This document shows, in pieces, positions 1 through 8,507 of a stretch of 57,745 bases of DNA (position 1 is the stretch's first letter; every line of letters starts with the position of its first letter). Under the pieces are notes generated by a model. The model worked only from the letters and a program-made list of their open reading frames with translations, was not told where the DNA came from and made no database searches. The stretch is from Flavobacteriales bacterium (GTDB lineage: Bacteria > Bacteroidota > Bacteroidia > Flavobacteriales_F > PHOS-HE28). Location of the stretch: the NCBI GenBank assembly GCA_016717225.1, contig JADKGB010000026.1:1-57745 (forward strand), given 5' to 3'. Position numbers and translations under genes: made by a program.

Positions 1-476
1 ATGGAGGAGTGGGCGCGGTCCATGATCGGGATCACCACCTGGAGGAGGTTGTACCGATAGGCATCCATGAGTTTCCGGTTGTCGCACTTCGCCAGATCGT
101 ACCAAGGCCCGACCAGACCGGTATGTTTTATTCCCTTCAGTTCGCTCAACTGCCCTGACCATACGCAGGGTTTCGCCTCCTTCCCATAGTTGCTCTTGTA
201 CCACCGCTCGTGGGGGGTATACCGAACGGTCACTAAAGGGCCGAAACAGACAATGAGATCCTTGGCGTTGCGCCACCTGGTGCCGTTCTCGATGGTATCC
301 ACGAAGTCCCCCCGATCCCTTCGGAACACGATGTCCTTCGCGTTGAACGTGAAGCCGAGCGGACCCAGCACGGGCATCAACTCCTCTTCAAGCACCTTCA
401 CGATGCGCTCGCGCGAAGGCATTCCGGCATGGAACATCACTTTGGGCGGGAACAGGCGGCTGAAGAAGCTGGACAT
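1..476 (-). CDS. Hypothetical protein, C-terminus beyond the window (DUF4304-like?)
   Basis: An open minus-strand frame starts at the ATG at 474-476 (MSSFFSRLFPPKVMFHAG) and runs off the left edge without a stop, giving 158 visible residues. There is no signal peptide or membrane segment. The stretch VLGPLGFTFNAKDIVFRR, followed by a mixed alpha/beta pattern, resembles DUF4304-type proteins, but the match is from memory and weak. The codon pattern is clean over the whole length, so I treat it as a real partial gene of unknown function. Its upstream side is a repeat-filled spacer. Confidence 0.6.
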   Translation of the reverse strand, partial: MSSFFSRLFPPKVMFHAGMPSRERIVKVLEEELMPVLGPLGFTFNAKDIVFRRDRGDFVDTIENGTRWRNAKDLIVCFGPLVTVRYTPHERWYKSNYGKEAKPCVWSGQLSELKGIKHTGLVGPWYDLAKCDNRKLMDAYRYNLLQVVIPIMDRAHSS

Positions 477-590
477 GAGGCAAAATTATCCCGTCTCCCA
501 TCTGGCGCGGGTCTTCCTTTCTGTTCTTCCCCCTGGTGTCGCCAGCTGGCGCGGACCAAGCTATGACGGGACAGGTCCTGCGATCACGTG

Positions 591-655
591 CCCCTTCACG
601 CTCTTCATACCTGCGCAGGATCTCTCGTTCGTGTAAACCCATTTCAGGATGAGTC
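591..655. repeat. Dispersed repeat Y, copy 1
   Basis: A block of about 65 bp beginning ccccttcacgctcttcatac and ending near cccatttcaggatgagtcc. A near-identical block lies at 2239-2303 and its right half recurs at 6030-6062. Read on the minus strand it encodes LKWVYTNERSCAG-like peptides without a proper gene around them, so it is an intergenic repeat rather than a CDS. The remainder of the 477-932 spacer holds repeat X and nothing else I can assign. Confidence 0.75.
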
Positions 656-667
656 CAGCGAAGCCAT

Positions 668-705
668 CCGGGATATGTACAAGGCTCGACGGGTTCTGTG
701 CATTG
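668..705. repeat. Dispersed repeat X, copy 1
   Basis: About 38 bp (ccgggatatgtacaaggctc, continuing to ctgtgcattg) that recur with a few mismatches at 2159-2196. Copy 1 lies upstream and copy 2 just downstream of the secreted-protein gene at 933-2150, so that gene is bracketed by direct repeats, with repeat Y outside them on both sides (order Y-X-gene-X-Y). Confidence 0.65.
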
Positions 706-932
706 CGCCTTCCAATGGGGTATGGACCTTTGGGCCTTACGAGCAGAACCCATGATGATCCAGCTACGCGTAACGATGATCTTGGGCGCTGGTGCGTTCG
801 GCGCGCCATCCGCGATCGCTCAAACTGTCTGCTCCGATCTTTCCACTCCGAACCCCTCCACTACACCACCGATCCGGTTCATCGTATACTGATGCGCATC
901 GGATCAAGACCAGCCCAACACCGAATGAAGCC

Positions 933-2150
933 ATGATAAACAGCACCCGCACGACCCTCGCATCGGCATTCGTCCTATGCATGCACGGCGCATCACTTGG
1001 CCAATGGGCGGCATCCGCCTTCGTGCCGTCTGGTGGGCTATATGAAGTGGAATTCCCGCGGCCGGACGCAGCGTACATCATTGGCGACTTCGGTTACCTC
1101 TACAAGAGCACCGATGCCGGTATCTCGTGGAACGTGCAGTACGAGTTCGGACCCTTCGCGAGCCTCAGCGATCTCCAGTTCATCAACGCCGATACGGGCT
1201 TCGTCCGTTCGGTGCAAGCGTACAACTACCGCACGACCGATGGTGGCGCGAGTTGGATCCAGTTCGGGCCGGGAATGAAGTTGGATATCGTCGGGCAAAC
1301 GCTCTTCGCCTCCACCGCCGAGAACGACACTACGCGGATCCTGCGATCGGATGATCTCGGCGATAGCTGGACTACCCACTTTGCGCATCCGCATCCCGGC
1401 GGCGAGCCGTATCTGTTCTCGATCATCGACGCGATGAACGCGTATTTCATCGAACCCGATGAACTGGATCGGCTGTACAAGACCAGCGATGGGTTCGCCA
1501 CCATCGATACGATCGTGAGCTTCATGGGCGACATCGTGCTTCAGGAGGAATTCCATTTTACCGACACGACTTACGGATACCTCTATGGCTCGTGGGGTTC
1601 ACTATCGCAACCGAGCTGGACCTGGTGGGGCGGCATCCTCCACTTCCCTATCGACCTGGACGGCTTCGGCGTGCTGCCTGTGCTGGACATGACCTTCAAT
1701 ACAACGGACCTGTACGCGAGCAGCCTGTACGGCAAGATCTTCCGATCCACCAACCAAGGCACTTCATGGACAGCGCAGGCCACACCGACCCTCGGCCCGC
1801 TCCATTCCATTTCGTTCGCGAACGATCAGCTCGGTATCGCGGTATCGAACGTTCAGGTGCTGTACACCAGCAACGGCGGCTTCACCGGCGTGCAGCAATT
1901 GGAAGGAAGCGGCCCTGGCATCAGCGTTCATCCCAACCCGGCGACCGGTCTTGCACGGATCGATGCGGATCCTGCGCTCGCGTTGCGGAGCCTGGTGCTC
2001 ATCGACATTCACGGAAAGGAGATCCTTCAGTTGAGCACCACTGCGCGCACGATCGACACGACCATTCTCGTTGCGGGCACCTACTTCCTCCGTGCCGGAA
2101 CCGATGGAGGGATGGTCACCACCAAAGTTGTGGTTGCGCATGATCGATGA
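933..2150 (+). CDS. T9SS-exported YCF48/BNR-like beta-propeller protein
   Basis: 405 residues. The start at 933 (MINSTRTTLASAFVLCMHGASLGQ) gives a good signal peptide; the frame stays open upstream, but those starts would put extra sequence before the leader. The middle carries repeated propeller blades of the photosystem-assembly/BNR kind (GDFGYLYKSTDAGISW, NYRTTDGGASW, LYGKIFRSTNQGTSW), each with a T(D/N)xGxSW core. The C-terminus is a type A T9SS sorting domain: VHPNPATG, then DIHGKEI, then AGTYFLRA and a final hydrophobic strand. Expected to be secreted or attached at the cell surface; ligand unknown. It is related in design to the gene at 17845-19167 and is flanked by direct repeats X. 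Confidence 0.88.
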   Translation: MINSTRTTLASAFVLCMHGASLGQWAASAFVPSGGLYEVEFPRPDAAYIIGDFGYLYKSTDAGISWNVQYEFGPFASLSDLQFINADTGFVRSVQAYNYRTTDGGASWIQFGPGMKLDIVGQTLFASTAENDTTRILRSDDLGDSWTTHFAHPHPGGEPYLFSIIDAMNAYFIEPDELDRLYKTSDGFATIDTIVSFMGDIVLQEEFHFTDTTYGYLYGSWGSLSQPSWTWWGGILHFPIDLDGFGVLPVLDMTFNTTDLYASSLYGKIFRSTNQGTSWTAQATPTLGPLHSISFANDQLGIAVSNVQVLYTSNGGFTGVQQLEGSGPGISVHPNPATGLARIDADPALALRSLVLIDIHGKEILQLSTTARTIDTTILVAGTYFLRAGTDGGMVTTKVVVAHDR

Positions 2151-2158
2151 TCGCACAC

Positions 2159-2196
2159 CCGGGATAAGTACAAGGCTTGACCGGGTACGTCCATTG
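2159..2196. repeat. Dispersed repeat X, copy 2
   Basis: Begins 9 bp after the stop codon of the preceding secreted-protein gene (cccgggataagtacaaggct, continuing to cgtccattg). It matches 668-705 in the same orientation. Confidence 0.65.
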
Positions 2197-2238
2197 TTGG
2201 CGCACGGCGCCCCTTCTGGTGTGGATCTATGATCCGTG

Positions 2239-2303
2239 CCCCTTCACGCTCTTTATACCTGCGCAGGATCTCTCGTGCATGCAAACCCATTTCAGGACGA
2301 GTC
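2239..2303. repeat. Dispersed repeat Y, copy 2
   Basis: Near-identical to 591-655 and in the same orientation. The variable positions include cttc/cttt and cgttcgtgt/cgtgcatgc. Its minus-strand peptide (EMGLHAREILRRYKEREGA in one frame) has no independent support as a protein. Confidence 0.75.
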
Positions 2304-2407
2304 AATCCTATGTGATGGTGGCTCCCTTGAACTTGGCCATAGTCGGCGGGGCGTCGATCAGATCACAACCATCGATCAGCATACATTGGTCCTCCAACCT
2401 GTCTACC

Positions 2408-4114
2408 ATGCGCTCGTCAGTCTTGCTATTCGCACTCGTTGGTCTCGGCCTTCACGCTCAAGTACCTCTCTACTATGGCAACATGGGCGGCACAGCGGCC
2501 GATCGCGGAACCGGAGTTGCTATAGGACCCGACAATTCCCACTATTTCACTGGCTCGTTCAGCGGCACAGCGGATCTTGACATCAGCGGTCCCGGGGGCA
2601 GCGTGACGGCCGTAGCGGAGAATGATGCCTTTCTTGTAAAACGATCATCTTCTGGTGTGTACCAATGGGGATTCAGTCTGGGCGGAAGCTGGCTGGATGA
2701 AGGTGTCGCGCTCGTGACCATGGACGATGGCGATGTGGTGGTTACGGGCAGATTCGCGTTTAGCGTGGATTTCGATCCGGGACCGGGACAAACGATCCTT
2801 ACCGTGCCGGGTGGGACGAATTTCGGGAGTCGCTGCTTCGTAGCACGTTACACGGATGCCGGGGCACTTGAATGGGCCGGGCTGTTCGGCGGAATAACCG
2901 GTCACTGCGTACCGTACACCATGGCCCGCGATGCAGCGGGGAACCTTTATATTTCTGGTGCTTTCCAGGGTTCCGTTGATTTCGACCCTTCAGCGGATCA
3001 ATTCTTCATGCACACGGGAGATAACGAGCTGGATGCGTTCGTTTGCAAACTCAACGCGAACGGTGAATTCCAGTGGGCAAAAGGATTCTCCGGCGATGCG
3101 CAAGAAACGTTGGCACTCAGCATTACCGTGGATGATGGCGGTGCGATCATCGTAGGAGGAGAGTATGGATCCGGATCGTGCGACATGGATCCCGGACCTG
3201 GAACGGTGATCTACACCGCAGCGAACAACGTGAAGAGCGGTTGGGCCACCAAGCTCGATACCGATGGCAATTACCTGTGGTCGGTAGAGATCACGACAAC
3301 GGGTTGGTGCGGGGTGCGCGCGACCATGTTCGATGCGAACGGCGATGTGGTGTTGGGGGGCGATTTCTACGGCACCTGCGATCTCGATCCCGGCGTGGGG
3401 GTTCAGAACGCAACTCCCGCCGGAACTCCCAACCTCGACGGCTTTCTCTTGAAACTCGCGAACGGGGATGGAACCACTTTGCAAACCGTCCATTACGACG
3501 GTATGGCCAACGTGCCCAATACGGTAACACAACTGGTGCACGCCGCCGATGGCACCTTCTACCTGTCCGGAAAGCCTGGTTTAACGGAGGACTATGATCT
3601 TGGGCCGGGTGTGGCGGAGATGACCTATAACAATACGATCTATGTCTGTAAGTACGACACCGACTTCAATTTTCTGGGCCTTTACGGCCAATACGCATAC
3701 GGCTTAACGAACCAAGCCGACCTTGCCGTGGACCTCGTTGGAAACCTGGTGAGCACAGGTACCTTCAACGACTACATCGACATGGATCCAGGTGCGGGGG
3801 ACCAATACATTTTCACCTTAGGCACCTACGATGCGTGGTTCTGTGTGATGGGCGACGTTGTACTCGGCACACCGTCGAATGACGAACAGCACATGGTCGT
3901 GCGGCCCAATCCATCGTCGGGGTCCTTCGTTGTGGAACTCACGCAGGCAGCGGAACGAGTTGATATGTATGACGCTACCGGGCGTCTCGTAGCCTCGCAA
4001 CGAGTGCTGGGACCCCAGTTCCAATTCGATAGGGCGGATCTGGTATCGGGCGTTTACCAATTGCGCATAACGCGCGGTGATTCTGGGTCGATCGCACGAG
4101 TGGTGATCGAGTAA
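2408..4114 (+). CDS. T9SS-exported SBBP-type beta-propeller protein
   Basis: 568 residues. The ATG at 2408 opens a signal peptide (MRSSVLLFALVGLGLHAQ). The frame is open further upstream through repeat Y, but that part is not protein-like. The mature protein contains six or more SBBP-like blades, each marked by a D(F/M/L)DPGPG or DLDPG motif and an aromatic W(A/G)K/GG turn, as in DFDPGPGQTILT, DMDPGPGTVIYT and DMDPGAGDQYIF. The C-terminus is a type A T9SS sorting domain (VVRPNPSSGSFVVEL, YDATGRLV, SGVYQLRI). Cell-surface or secreted protein of unknown binding partner. It sits alone between repeat-rich spacers. Confidence 0.88.
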   Translation: MRSSVLLFALVGLGLHAQVPLYYGNMGGTAADRGTGVAIGPDNSHYFTGSFSGTADLDISGPGGSVTAVAENDAFLVKRSSSGVYQWGFSLGGSWLDEGVALVTMDDGDVVVTGRFAFSVDFDPGPGQTILTVPGGTNFGSRCFVARYTDAGALEWAGLFGGITGHCVPYTMARDAAGNLYISGAFQGSVDFDPSADQFFMHTGDNELDAFVCKLNANGEFQWAKGFSGDAQETLALSITVDDGGAIIVGGEYGSGSCDMDPGPGTVIYTAANNVKSGWATKLDTDGNYLWSVEITTTGWCGVRATMFDANGDVVLGGDFYGTCDLDPGVGVQNATPAGTPNLDGFLLKLANGDGTTLQTVHYDGMANVPNTVTQLVHAADGTFYLSGKPGLTEDYDLGPGVAEMTYNNTIYVCKYDTDFNFLGLYGQYAYGLTNQADLAVDLVGNLVSTGTFNDYIDMDPGAGDQYIFTLGTYDAWFCVMGDVVLGTPSNDEQHMVVRPNPSSGSFVVELTQAAERVDMYDATGRLVASQRVLGPQFQFDRADLVSGVYQLRITRGDSGSIARVVIE

Positions 4115-4137
4115 GCGATCCATTGGTCAACCCCCTG

Positions 4138-4340
4138 CTGGCGCGGATCTTCTCTTCTGTTGGTTCGGGCGTTAGGCGTGTGCAGGCCCAGCGTGCGGGA
4201 GGCCGTGCTCCCGGACCTGCGATAGTCTCGCGTACGGAGCCATAGGCCAGCGACAGCCGAAAGAGTTCAACGGCCAAACGCCTTTCCGCCGGGCCTGCCC
4301 CGGCGCCCCATCCGGGGGCGGCGGCTGAGGCCGAATACCA
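4138..4340. repeat. GC-rich palindromic (REP-like) spacer
   Basis: The spacer between 4115 and 4386 has no credible ORF but contains several short hairpins: gggaggccgtgctccc near 4198, and a GC-rich double palindrome near 4286-4333 (ccgccgggcctgccccggcg followed by a ccggggg/cggcgg arm). The phrase gggcctgccccgg recurs next to the RAYT transposase at 9594-9610. The left end (ctggcgcggatcttct) resembles 502-520. I read this as REP-like intergenic DNA. Confidence 0.45.
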
Positions 4341-4386
4341 GAAACCTTCCGCTGAACCTTCCCTCTGCCATGGTGTACCGCACAGC

Positions 4387-4809
4387 ATGATGCACACCCT
4401 GTTACCTGCGAGCCTCCTATTGCTCGTGCCGTTCATCGGCCATGCGCAGGACACCCTGCCCAACGTCATGGCCGACCACGCGTATTTCGGACCAGCCCGG
4501 TACGCGAACGCCACCGACAGCGCCGACTTTTCGCATTTCCGCAACGGGCTGCGGTCGGTGCATCCCACCGGCACCAAGGACACGACGAAGGTGCAGTACC
4601 GCATGGTGTGGAGGGAAGATCAACACGGTGGCCTATGGTCGGTGAGCCGCGGGGACAGTAGCGTGTGGCAGGCGCGTGAATACGAGTCGCTGGACCCGTT
4701 CATGGGCGGTCCCTTTGTTACCGCAGATGGACGGCGCGGTGTGCTGGTGGTGCATGAGATCCCTTGCGGCTTGATCTGTCGCAATGCCTGGTACTACGTG
4801 GAGGAATGA
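4387..4809 (+). CDS. Small secreted hypothetical protein
   Basis: 140 residues from the ATG at 4387 (a second ATG follows at once at 4390). Residues 1-21 form a signal peptide ending GHAQ. The mature part has alternating aromatic and charged strands (YRMVWREDQHGGLW, CGLICRNAWYYVEE) and two cysteines near the C-terminus. I recognise no family. There is no T9SS domain or lipobox, so it is probably periplasmic. The last 27 bp, including the stop, are repeated at 5430-5455 after a 620-bp non-coding stretch. Confidence 0.7.
   Translation: MMHTLLPASLLLLVPFIGHAQDTLPNVMADHAYFGPARYANATDSADFSHFRNGLRSVHPTGTKDTTKVQYRMVWREDQHGGLWSVSRGDSSVWQAREYESLDPFMGGPFVTADGRRGVLVVHEIPCGLICRNAWYYVEE
4783..4809. repeat. 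3' tail direct repeat A, copy inside the gene
   Basis: The last codons of the gene at 4387-4809 (core ctggtactacgtggaggaat plus ga). The same bases recur at 5430-5455 with a single one-base gap. Confidence 0.8.
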
Positions 4810-5429
4810 ACCACCCTCTCCCACCCCCCCGCCTCGGACACTACACAGCCCGGACGAAGCTCAGACTCCTGAAATCAGGCACCCGACACCAGCCCTCCTC
4901 ATCTCAACCGAAGTCCGACAGAAACCCCTGACTCCTCTGTCTGACTAACGCGCAGCCACGGCTCGAAGCGGACGAACCGGAACCACAGCCACGCGGGGGG
5001 GTAACGTCACTACCCGGGCCCTCAACGGAGCCTCTCGCGAGGTAGCACCAAGAAACTCGCGACGGACGGGGACCGGGGTCTCCCCACAACTGGGAGCGGG
5101 GCCTGCCAGGCCCACTGGAAAGTTGACGGCAGCACAGCGGAGGTTCGAGCCTGGCTCTTCGAGACATCCCGCTCCTCTTAGACCTGGGAGTGCCCGTGCG
5201 TTCGCCCAGCCTCGGACGAGCAGGCTGCGCTAGCCGGCGCTCGGAAAGCAGCTGCATTCCGGACGTTCATTGGAACTCCGTCGATGGGCACTCGGAGCCG
5301 ATGACACTCACAGCACCACAGGCCGGGAGGGTCTGCGCAGCGGCGAAGCAGAACGAGGCGCAGTACGGCCGCTCGGGGCTCGTTCCTTGGAGCTGCGAGT
5401 TCGTCTCTGAACCTTCTCCACTGCCGGAG
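4810..5429. other. 620-bp hairpin-rich non-coding segment between direct repeats
   Basis: No frame here looks like protein. The stretch is GC-rich with many short inverted repeats: gggcctgccaggccc near 5097, cctctcgcgagg near 5031, cggacgttcattggaactccg near 5260 (a stem with one bulge), agcggc/gccgct around 5340-5372, and a longer-range agtgccc/gggcact pair near 5187 and 5284. It lacks the conserved motifs I would look for in tmRNA, RNase P RNA, SRP RNA or a group II intron domain V. It may be a structured RNA, the remains of an inserted element, or composite REP-like DNA. Confidence 0.4.
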
Positions 5430-5455
5430 AATGCTGGTACTACGTGGAGGAATGA
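5430..5455. repeat. 3' tail direct repeat A, detached copy
   Basis: Matches the 3' end of the gene at 4387-4809, stop codon included, but nothing upstream of it resembles the rest of that gene. It lies 22 bp before the convergent gene ending at 5478. Confidence 0.8.
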
Positions 5456-5477
5456 GTTGGGCGGGAGCGATGCCACG

Positions 5478-5987
5478 CTAGCGAGGCTTTTCGTCCGGTG
5501 TATGCAACTGCTCGAATTCCCCCCAGTCCTGCGCCTCGATCTTGGAACGCGTTTCGCGCAACTGGCCCAGTAGCCATTCACCATCGTTGCCGGTGCGGGC
5601 ATGGTGCCGCACCACTTCGGCCATCGCACTATCGATCATGGTCGCGCTACGGGCGTGCTGCCCATCCTGGTAAAGGAACCAGCTGTACCGGTACCAATGG
5701 CCCACACCGCTGTGCATGAAGCGCTGGGCGCCGGGCGTTTCGAAGAACATATAGTGGTATACCGCATGCACGGGCACGGCCATGAGACCGATGGTGCAGA
5801 TGAGCACGATGCCCGCAGCGGCGAGCGGTGTACTGGGCGATCGCCCGTGGTGCCACCAGAGCAGGACCGCCCATGCGGTGAACACCAGTGTGGCCACACC
5901 AACGATGACCGCACCGGGCCAATACAGTAGCCGGAACACCACGTAGGTGTTGCACAGGGCGGCAGCCATGCCCAAGATGCCAGCCAT
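5478..5987 (-). CDS. Multi-pass membrane protein of unknown function
   Basis: 169 residues from the ATG at 5985-5987 (MAGILGMAAALCNTYVVFRL). The frame remains open upstream to 6083, but there it translates repeat Y (EMGLHERE), so I place the start after the repeat. Three hydrophobic segments are visible at roughly residues 3-20, 24-45 and 54-75, followed by a soluble C-terminal half (HSGVGHWYRYSWFLYQDGQ, then a helix ending DWGEFEQLHTPDEKPR). No family recognised. Confidence 0.6.
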   Translation of the reverse strand: MAGILGMAAALCNTYVVFRLLYWPGAVIVGVATLVFTAWAVLLWWHHGRSPSTPLAAAGIVLICTIGLMAVPVHAVYHYMFFETPGAQRFMHSGVGHWYRYSWFLYQDGQHARSATMIDSAMAEVVRHHARTGNDGEWLLGQLRETRSKIEAQDWGEFEQLHTPDEKPR

Positions 5988-6029
5988 GCCGTGACCGCGC
6001 CGGTACCGCTGCACCAGCGCACCAGCCCA

Positions 6030-6062
6030 CTCTCGTTCGTGTAAACCCATTTCAGGACGAGA
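6030..6062. repeat. Dispersed repeat Y, partial copy 3
   Basis: Contains ctctcgttcgtgtaaaccca followed by tttcaggacgaga, the right half of the repeat seen at 591-655 and 2239-2303. It lies just upstream of the membrane-protein gene that begins at 5987 and would be translated if an upstream start were used. Confidence 0.7.
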
Positions 6063-6237
6063 CACCTGACCGAGGAAGACCACGGCGAGGAGGACCGTAG
6101 CCTCCGGTGCCCACGTTGGGCATAGCCCTGCTCATGTCGGCCAGTACCTGCGTTCAACCACTGGTCCGCACATGACGACCGACAGGTTGTGGCACTCGAA
6201 TGGTCGTGACCTTCACACCATCCAATTCCAACCGATC

Positions 6238-6738
6238 ATGATCAAGCGCATCCTCCTCATTGCATTCGGCATCCTCCTGCTGGCCCAATTGGCACAGCCG
6301 GATCGAAGTGTACCTGCTGTGGATCCCGCCAACGACATGCTGCAGGTGACCGGTGCACCGGCGGACATCCAGCAGATGGTGATCGGTGCATGCTACGATT
6401 GCCACAGCGACAAGACCGAGTACCCGGTTTGGGCCTACATCACCCCGATGAACTTCTGGATCCAAAGCCATATCAACGAGGGGCGAGAGGTCGTGAACTA
6501 CTCCCGCTGGAACATCTACGCCGGCAACGAGGAGGCAGCAGAGAGCGGCGAGTCCATCGCGGAAGGCGAGATGCCGCCGCCGAACTACGCAGGCATGCAC
6601 GGCCATGCGAAGTTGAGCGACGCGCAAAAACAGCAACTGATCGGGTGGTTCAAAGCGAACGTGGTTGGCACTGGTGAAAAAGGCGCTGGCGATGCGGATG
6701 GAACAGAAGGAAAGAAGGAGGAAGAGGATAAGGACTGA
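6238..6738 (+). CDS. Haem-binding domain protein (CxxCH)
   Basis: 166 residues from the ATG at 6238 (MIKRILLIAFGILLLAQLAQ), which gives a signal peptide or membrane anchor. Residues 52-56 are C-Y-D-C-H, a c-type haem attachment site, in the context GACYDCHSDKTEYPVW. This context and the later SRWNIY and EMPPPNYAGMHGHAKLSD segments are typical of the small Haem_bd family of Bacteroidota. It should sit in the periplasm, probably as an electron-transfer protein; the partner is not evident here. The tail is acidic and lysine-rich (GTEGKKEEEDKD), with no T9SS domain. Confidence 0.85.
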   Translation: MIKRILLIAFGILLLAQLAQPDRSVPAVDPANDMLQVTGAPADIQQMVIGACYDCHSDKTEYPVWAYITPMNFWIQSHINEGREVVNYSRWNIYAGNEEAAESGESIAEGEMPPPNYAGMHGHAKLSDAQKQQLIGWFKANVVGTGEKGAGDADGTEGKKEEEDKD

Positions 6739-6763
6739 ATGATATCATCTGGTCCCTCACCCA

Positions 6764-6791
6764 TTGAACCGGACCCCATTCCAATTGGCGG
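6764..6791. repeat. REP-like element, isolated copy
   Basis: Reads ttgaaccggaccccattcca then attggcgg, close to 8876-8903 at the 3' end of the RAYT transposase gene and to parts of 9552-9610 upstream of it. It lies between two genes, as expected for a REP sequence mobilised by a RAYT. Confidence 0.65.
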
Positions 6792-6870
6792 CAAACGCGC
6801 AATGCTGCGTTGTGCAGTGATCCTCTGCGGGTGCGCCAGCGCTGCCAAGTCACGCTCAGGAAGGGGCACC

Positions 6871-6878
6871 TACATTTG
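6871..6878 (+). promoter_or_regulatory. Candidate Bacteroidota -7 box
   Basis: tacatttg fits the TAnnTTTG -7 consensus and lies 36 bp before the ATG at 6915. No good TTTG -33 box is visible at the usual distance, so support is limited. Confidence 0.4.
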
Positions 6879-6914
6879 TTCAACCCCACCCCTACCGAAC
6901 CAACCACTCGCACC

Positions 6915-8231
6915 ATGAAGATTCCGTACTCCATCAGGACATTGCTTTTTGCTGCTTGCGCATTCCCGGCCGCCGGCTTCGCGCAAATGGATTACTACAT
7001 CGCCAGTTCGTTCGGTAGCCGCTTCAACGACGTGAACGACAGCGGGATCGCGATCAGCGGTGGTGCGTACTTCGAATTCGCCACCGAAACGTGGACCTTC
7101 ATGGAACCCGAGGCGACCGAAATGGTTTCCATCAACAACAATGGCGAGGTGGCCGGATCCATGTTCTTCGATGAGCCCAATTTCATCTTTCAACCCGCAT
7201 ACAAGAAGAATGGCGTGTGGAACCCGATCGGTTGGTTCCCAGGCTCGATACCGCAGGAGTCCTCCTTCTCCACGTACAGCATTTCGCCCAATGGCGTATG
7301 GGTCACGGGGCAGATGTCCATGGGCTGCTGCGATTTCGGGACCTTCAAGTACAACACGGAAACGAACGTGCTCACGGAGATCTTCAGTCCGGACTACGTT
7401 GCCGTGGCGGGCTATGTGATCACCAACGACGGCACCATCGGTGGCTGGGCCGATGATGAAGGCACGGGCGGTACGCGACGGATACCCGTTTACATCACAC
7501 CTGCCTTGGACATCATCCAAGTAAGCACCGCATTGCCTCAGTTCTCCACGAACGCGGTGAACGACATCAATGCATCATCACTGATGGTGGGCGACTTCGA
7601 CAACCAACCCTTCGTGTACGACCTGATCACGAACACCTTCACCACCTTCGCTATTCCCGCAGGCTACGACAACGCCACATTCACCAGCGTTTCCAACACC
7701 GGCGTTGCCGTGGGCTATGCGCAGAAATTCGGCGACTTCGGAGACCTCTTGAGAGATGCGATCGTCTACCACCCTTTGCTGGGGAGCCAGCCCCTGTTCC
7801 TGAGGGAGATCCTGTTGACCAACGGGATCGACATCAACGCGCCGAACGATCGGATGGGCACGGCCTACGCCATTTCACCGAACGGAGAGTACGTTGCTGG
7901 TTGGGATGATCAGGCGCCTTTCGGCGCGAACGGCTGGGTGGTGTACTTCGACGGGATGTTGTTCACCACGCCGTTCGGCATTGGGACGGAGGCGAACGAA
8001 GAACCGACCATTTCGGTATACCCGAACCCGGCTGATGATATCCTGAGGATCGAGTCTTCGAAGACCGTTGACGCGGTCACGCTGTTCAACGCACAAGGAC
8101 AGGAAGTCGCTCAGCAGGCCGTGCGTAACCGTACGGGTGTTATTGACATCTCTACACTGAGCAGCGGCGTGTACACATTGCGTGCGACAACCCGGAATTC
8201 CAGTTACGCGTTCAGCGTCGTGAAAAGGTAG
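6915..8231 (+). CDS. T9SS-exported HAF-repeat protein
   Basis: 438 residues. The ATG at 6915 opens a signal peptide (MKIPYSIRTLLFAACAFPAAGFAQ). The body has seven HAF-like repeats with an (N/S)xNGxxVG core: NDVNDSGIAISGG, VSINNNGEVAGSM, YSISPNGVWVTGQM, YVITNDGTIGGWA, NAVNDINASSLMVGD, TSVSNTGVAVGYA, YAISPNGEYVAGWD. The type A T9SS sorting domain at the C-terminus (ISVYPNPADDILRI, FNAQGQEVA, SSGVYTLRA) predicts export across the outer membrane. Function of HAF-repeat proteins is unknown. Confidence 0.9.
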   Translation: MKIPYSIRTLLFAACAFPAAGFAQMDYYIASSFGSRFNDVNDSGIAISGGAYFEFATETWTFMEPEATEMVSINNNGEVAGSMFFDEPNFIFQPAYKKNGVWNPIGWFPGSIPQESSFSTYSISPNGVWVTGQMSMGCCDFGTFKYNTETNVLTEIFSPDYVAVAGYVITNDGTIGGWADDEGTGGTRRIPVYITPALDIIQVSTALPQFSTNAVNDINASSLMVGDFDNQPFVYDLITNTFTTFAIPAGYDNATFTSVSNTGVAVGYAQKFGDFGDLLRDAIVYHPLLGSQPLFLREILLTNGIDINAPNDRMGTAYAISPNGEYVAGWDDQAPFGANGWVVYFDGMLFTTPFGIGTEANEEPTISVYPNPADDILRIESSKTVDAVTLFNAQGQEVAQQAVRNRTGVIDISTLSSGVYTLRATTRNSSYAFSVVKR

Positions 8232-8309
8232 AACCGGTCCCAGTTCGGTGATCGATCCGCTGGATGCCCGGGAACTTGTCCGGGCATGGATCTGGGGAGT
8301 GGCGACCGA

Positions 8310-8340
8310 GCGACGCGGGAGTTCAACATGGGGGTGTTCA
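8310..8340. repeat. Short dispersed repeat Z, copy 1
   Basis: gcgacgcgggagttcaacat then gggggtgttca. One of three copies within 550 bp; the shared pattern is GCGACryGGGArTTCAAyAwrGGGGTGTT. Confidence 0.65.
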
Positions 8341-8458
8341 AAACCTGATTAACGAACATCGAATGAAAAACACCGAACAGCGAAGTGAAATGCGGCGCTC
8401 GCATTCACTTCTACATTTATCATTCGGTGTTGATCGTTCGATATTCAGCGGGGCACCG

Positions 8459-8489
8459 GCGACGTGGGAGTTCAATAAAGGGGTGTTGC
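8459..8489. repeat. Short dispersed repeat Z, copy 2
   Basis: gcgacgtgggagttcaataa then aggggtgttgc. Same orientation as copies 1 and 3. Confidence 0.65.
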
Positions 8490-8507
8490 AGCGCGGGCGG
8501 GGTCTTG

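Noticed and set aside
561..809. Small protein carrying the WVYTNERSCAG peptide on the minus strand
   Set aside because: It is a translation of dispersed repeat Y; the other copies change frame and context, and no gene structure is conserved.
5090..5180. A tRNA-like T-loop (ggttcgagcc)
   Set aside because: The flanking bases do not form a 5-bp T stem or a 7-bp acceptor stem, and no anticodon arm fits.
4810..5429. Group II intron, RNase P RNA or tmRNA
   Set aside because: No GUGYG start with a domain V stem, no RNase P core motifs, and no tmRNA ends or tag peptide were found.
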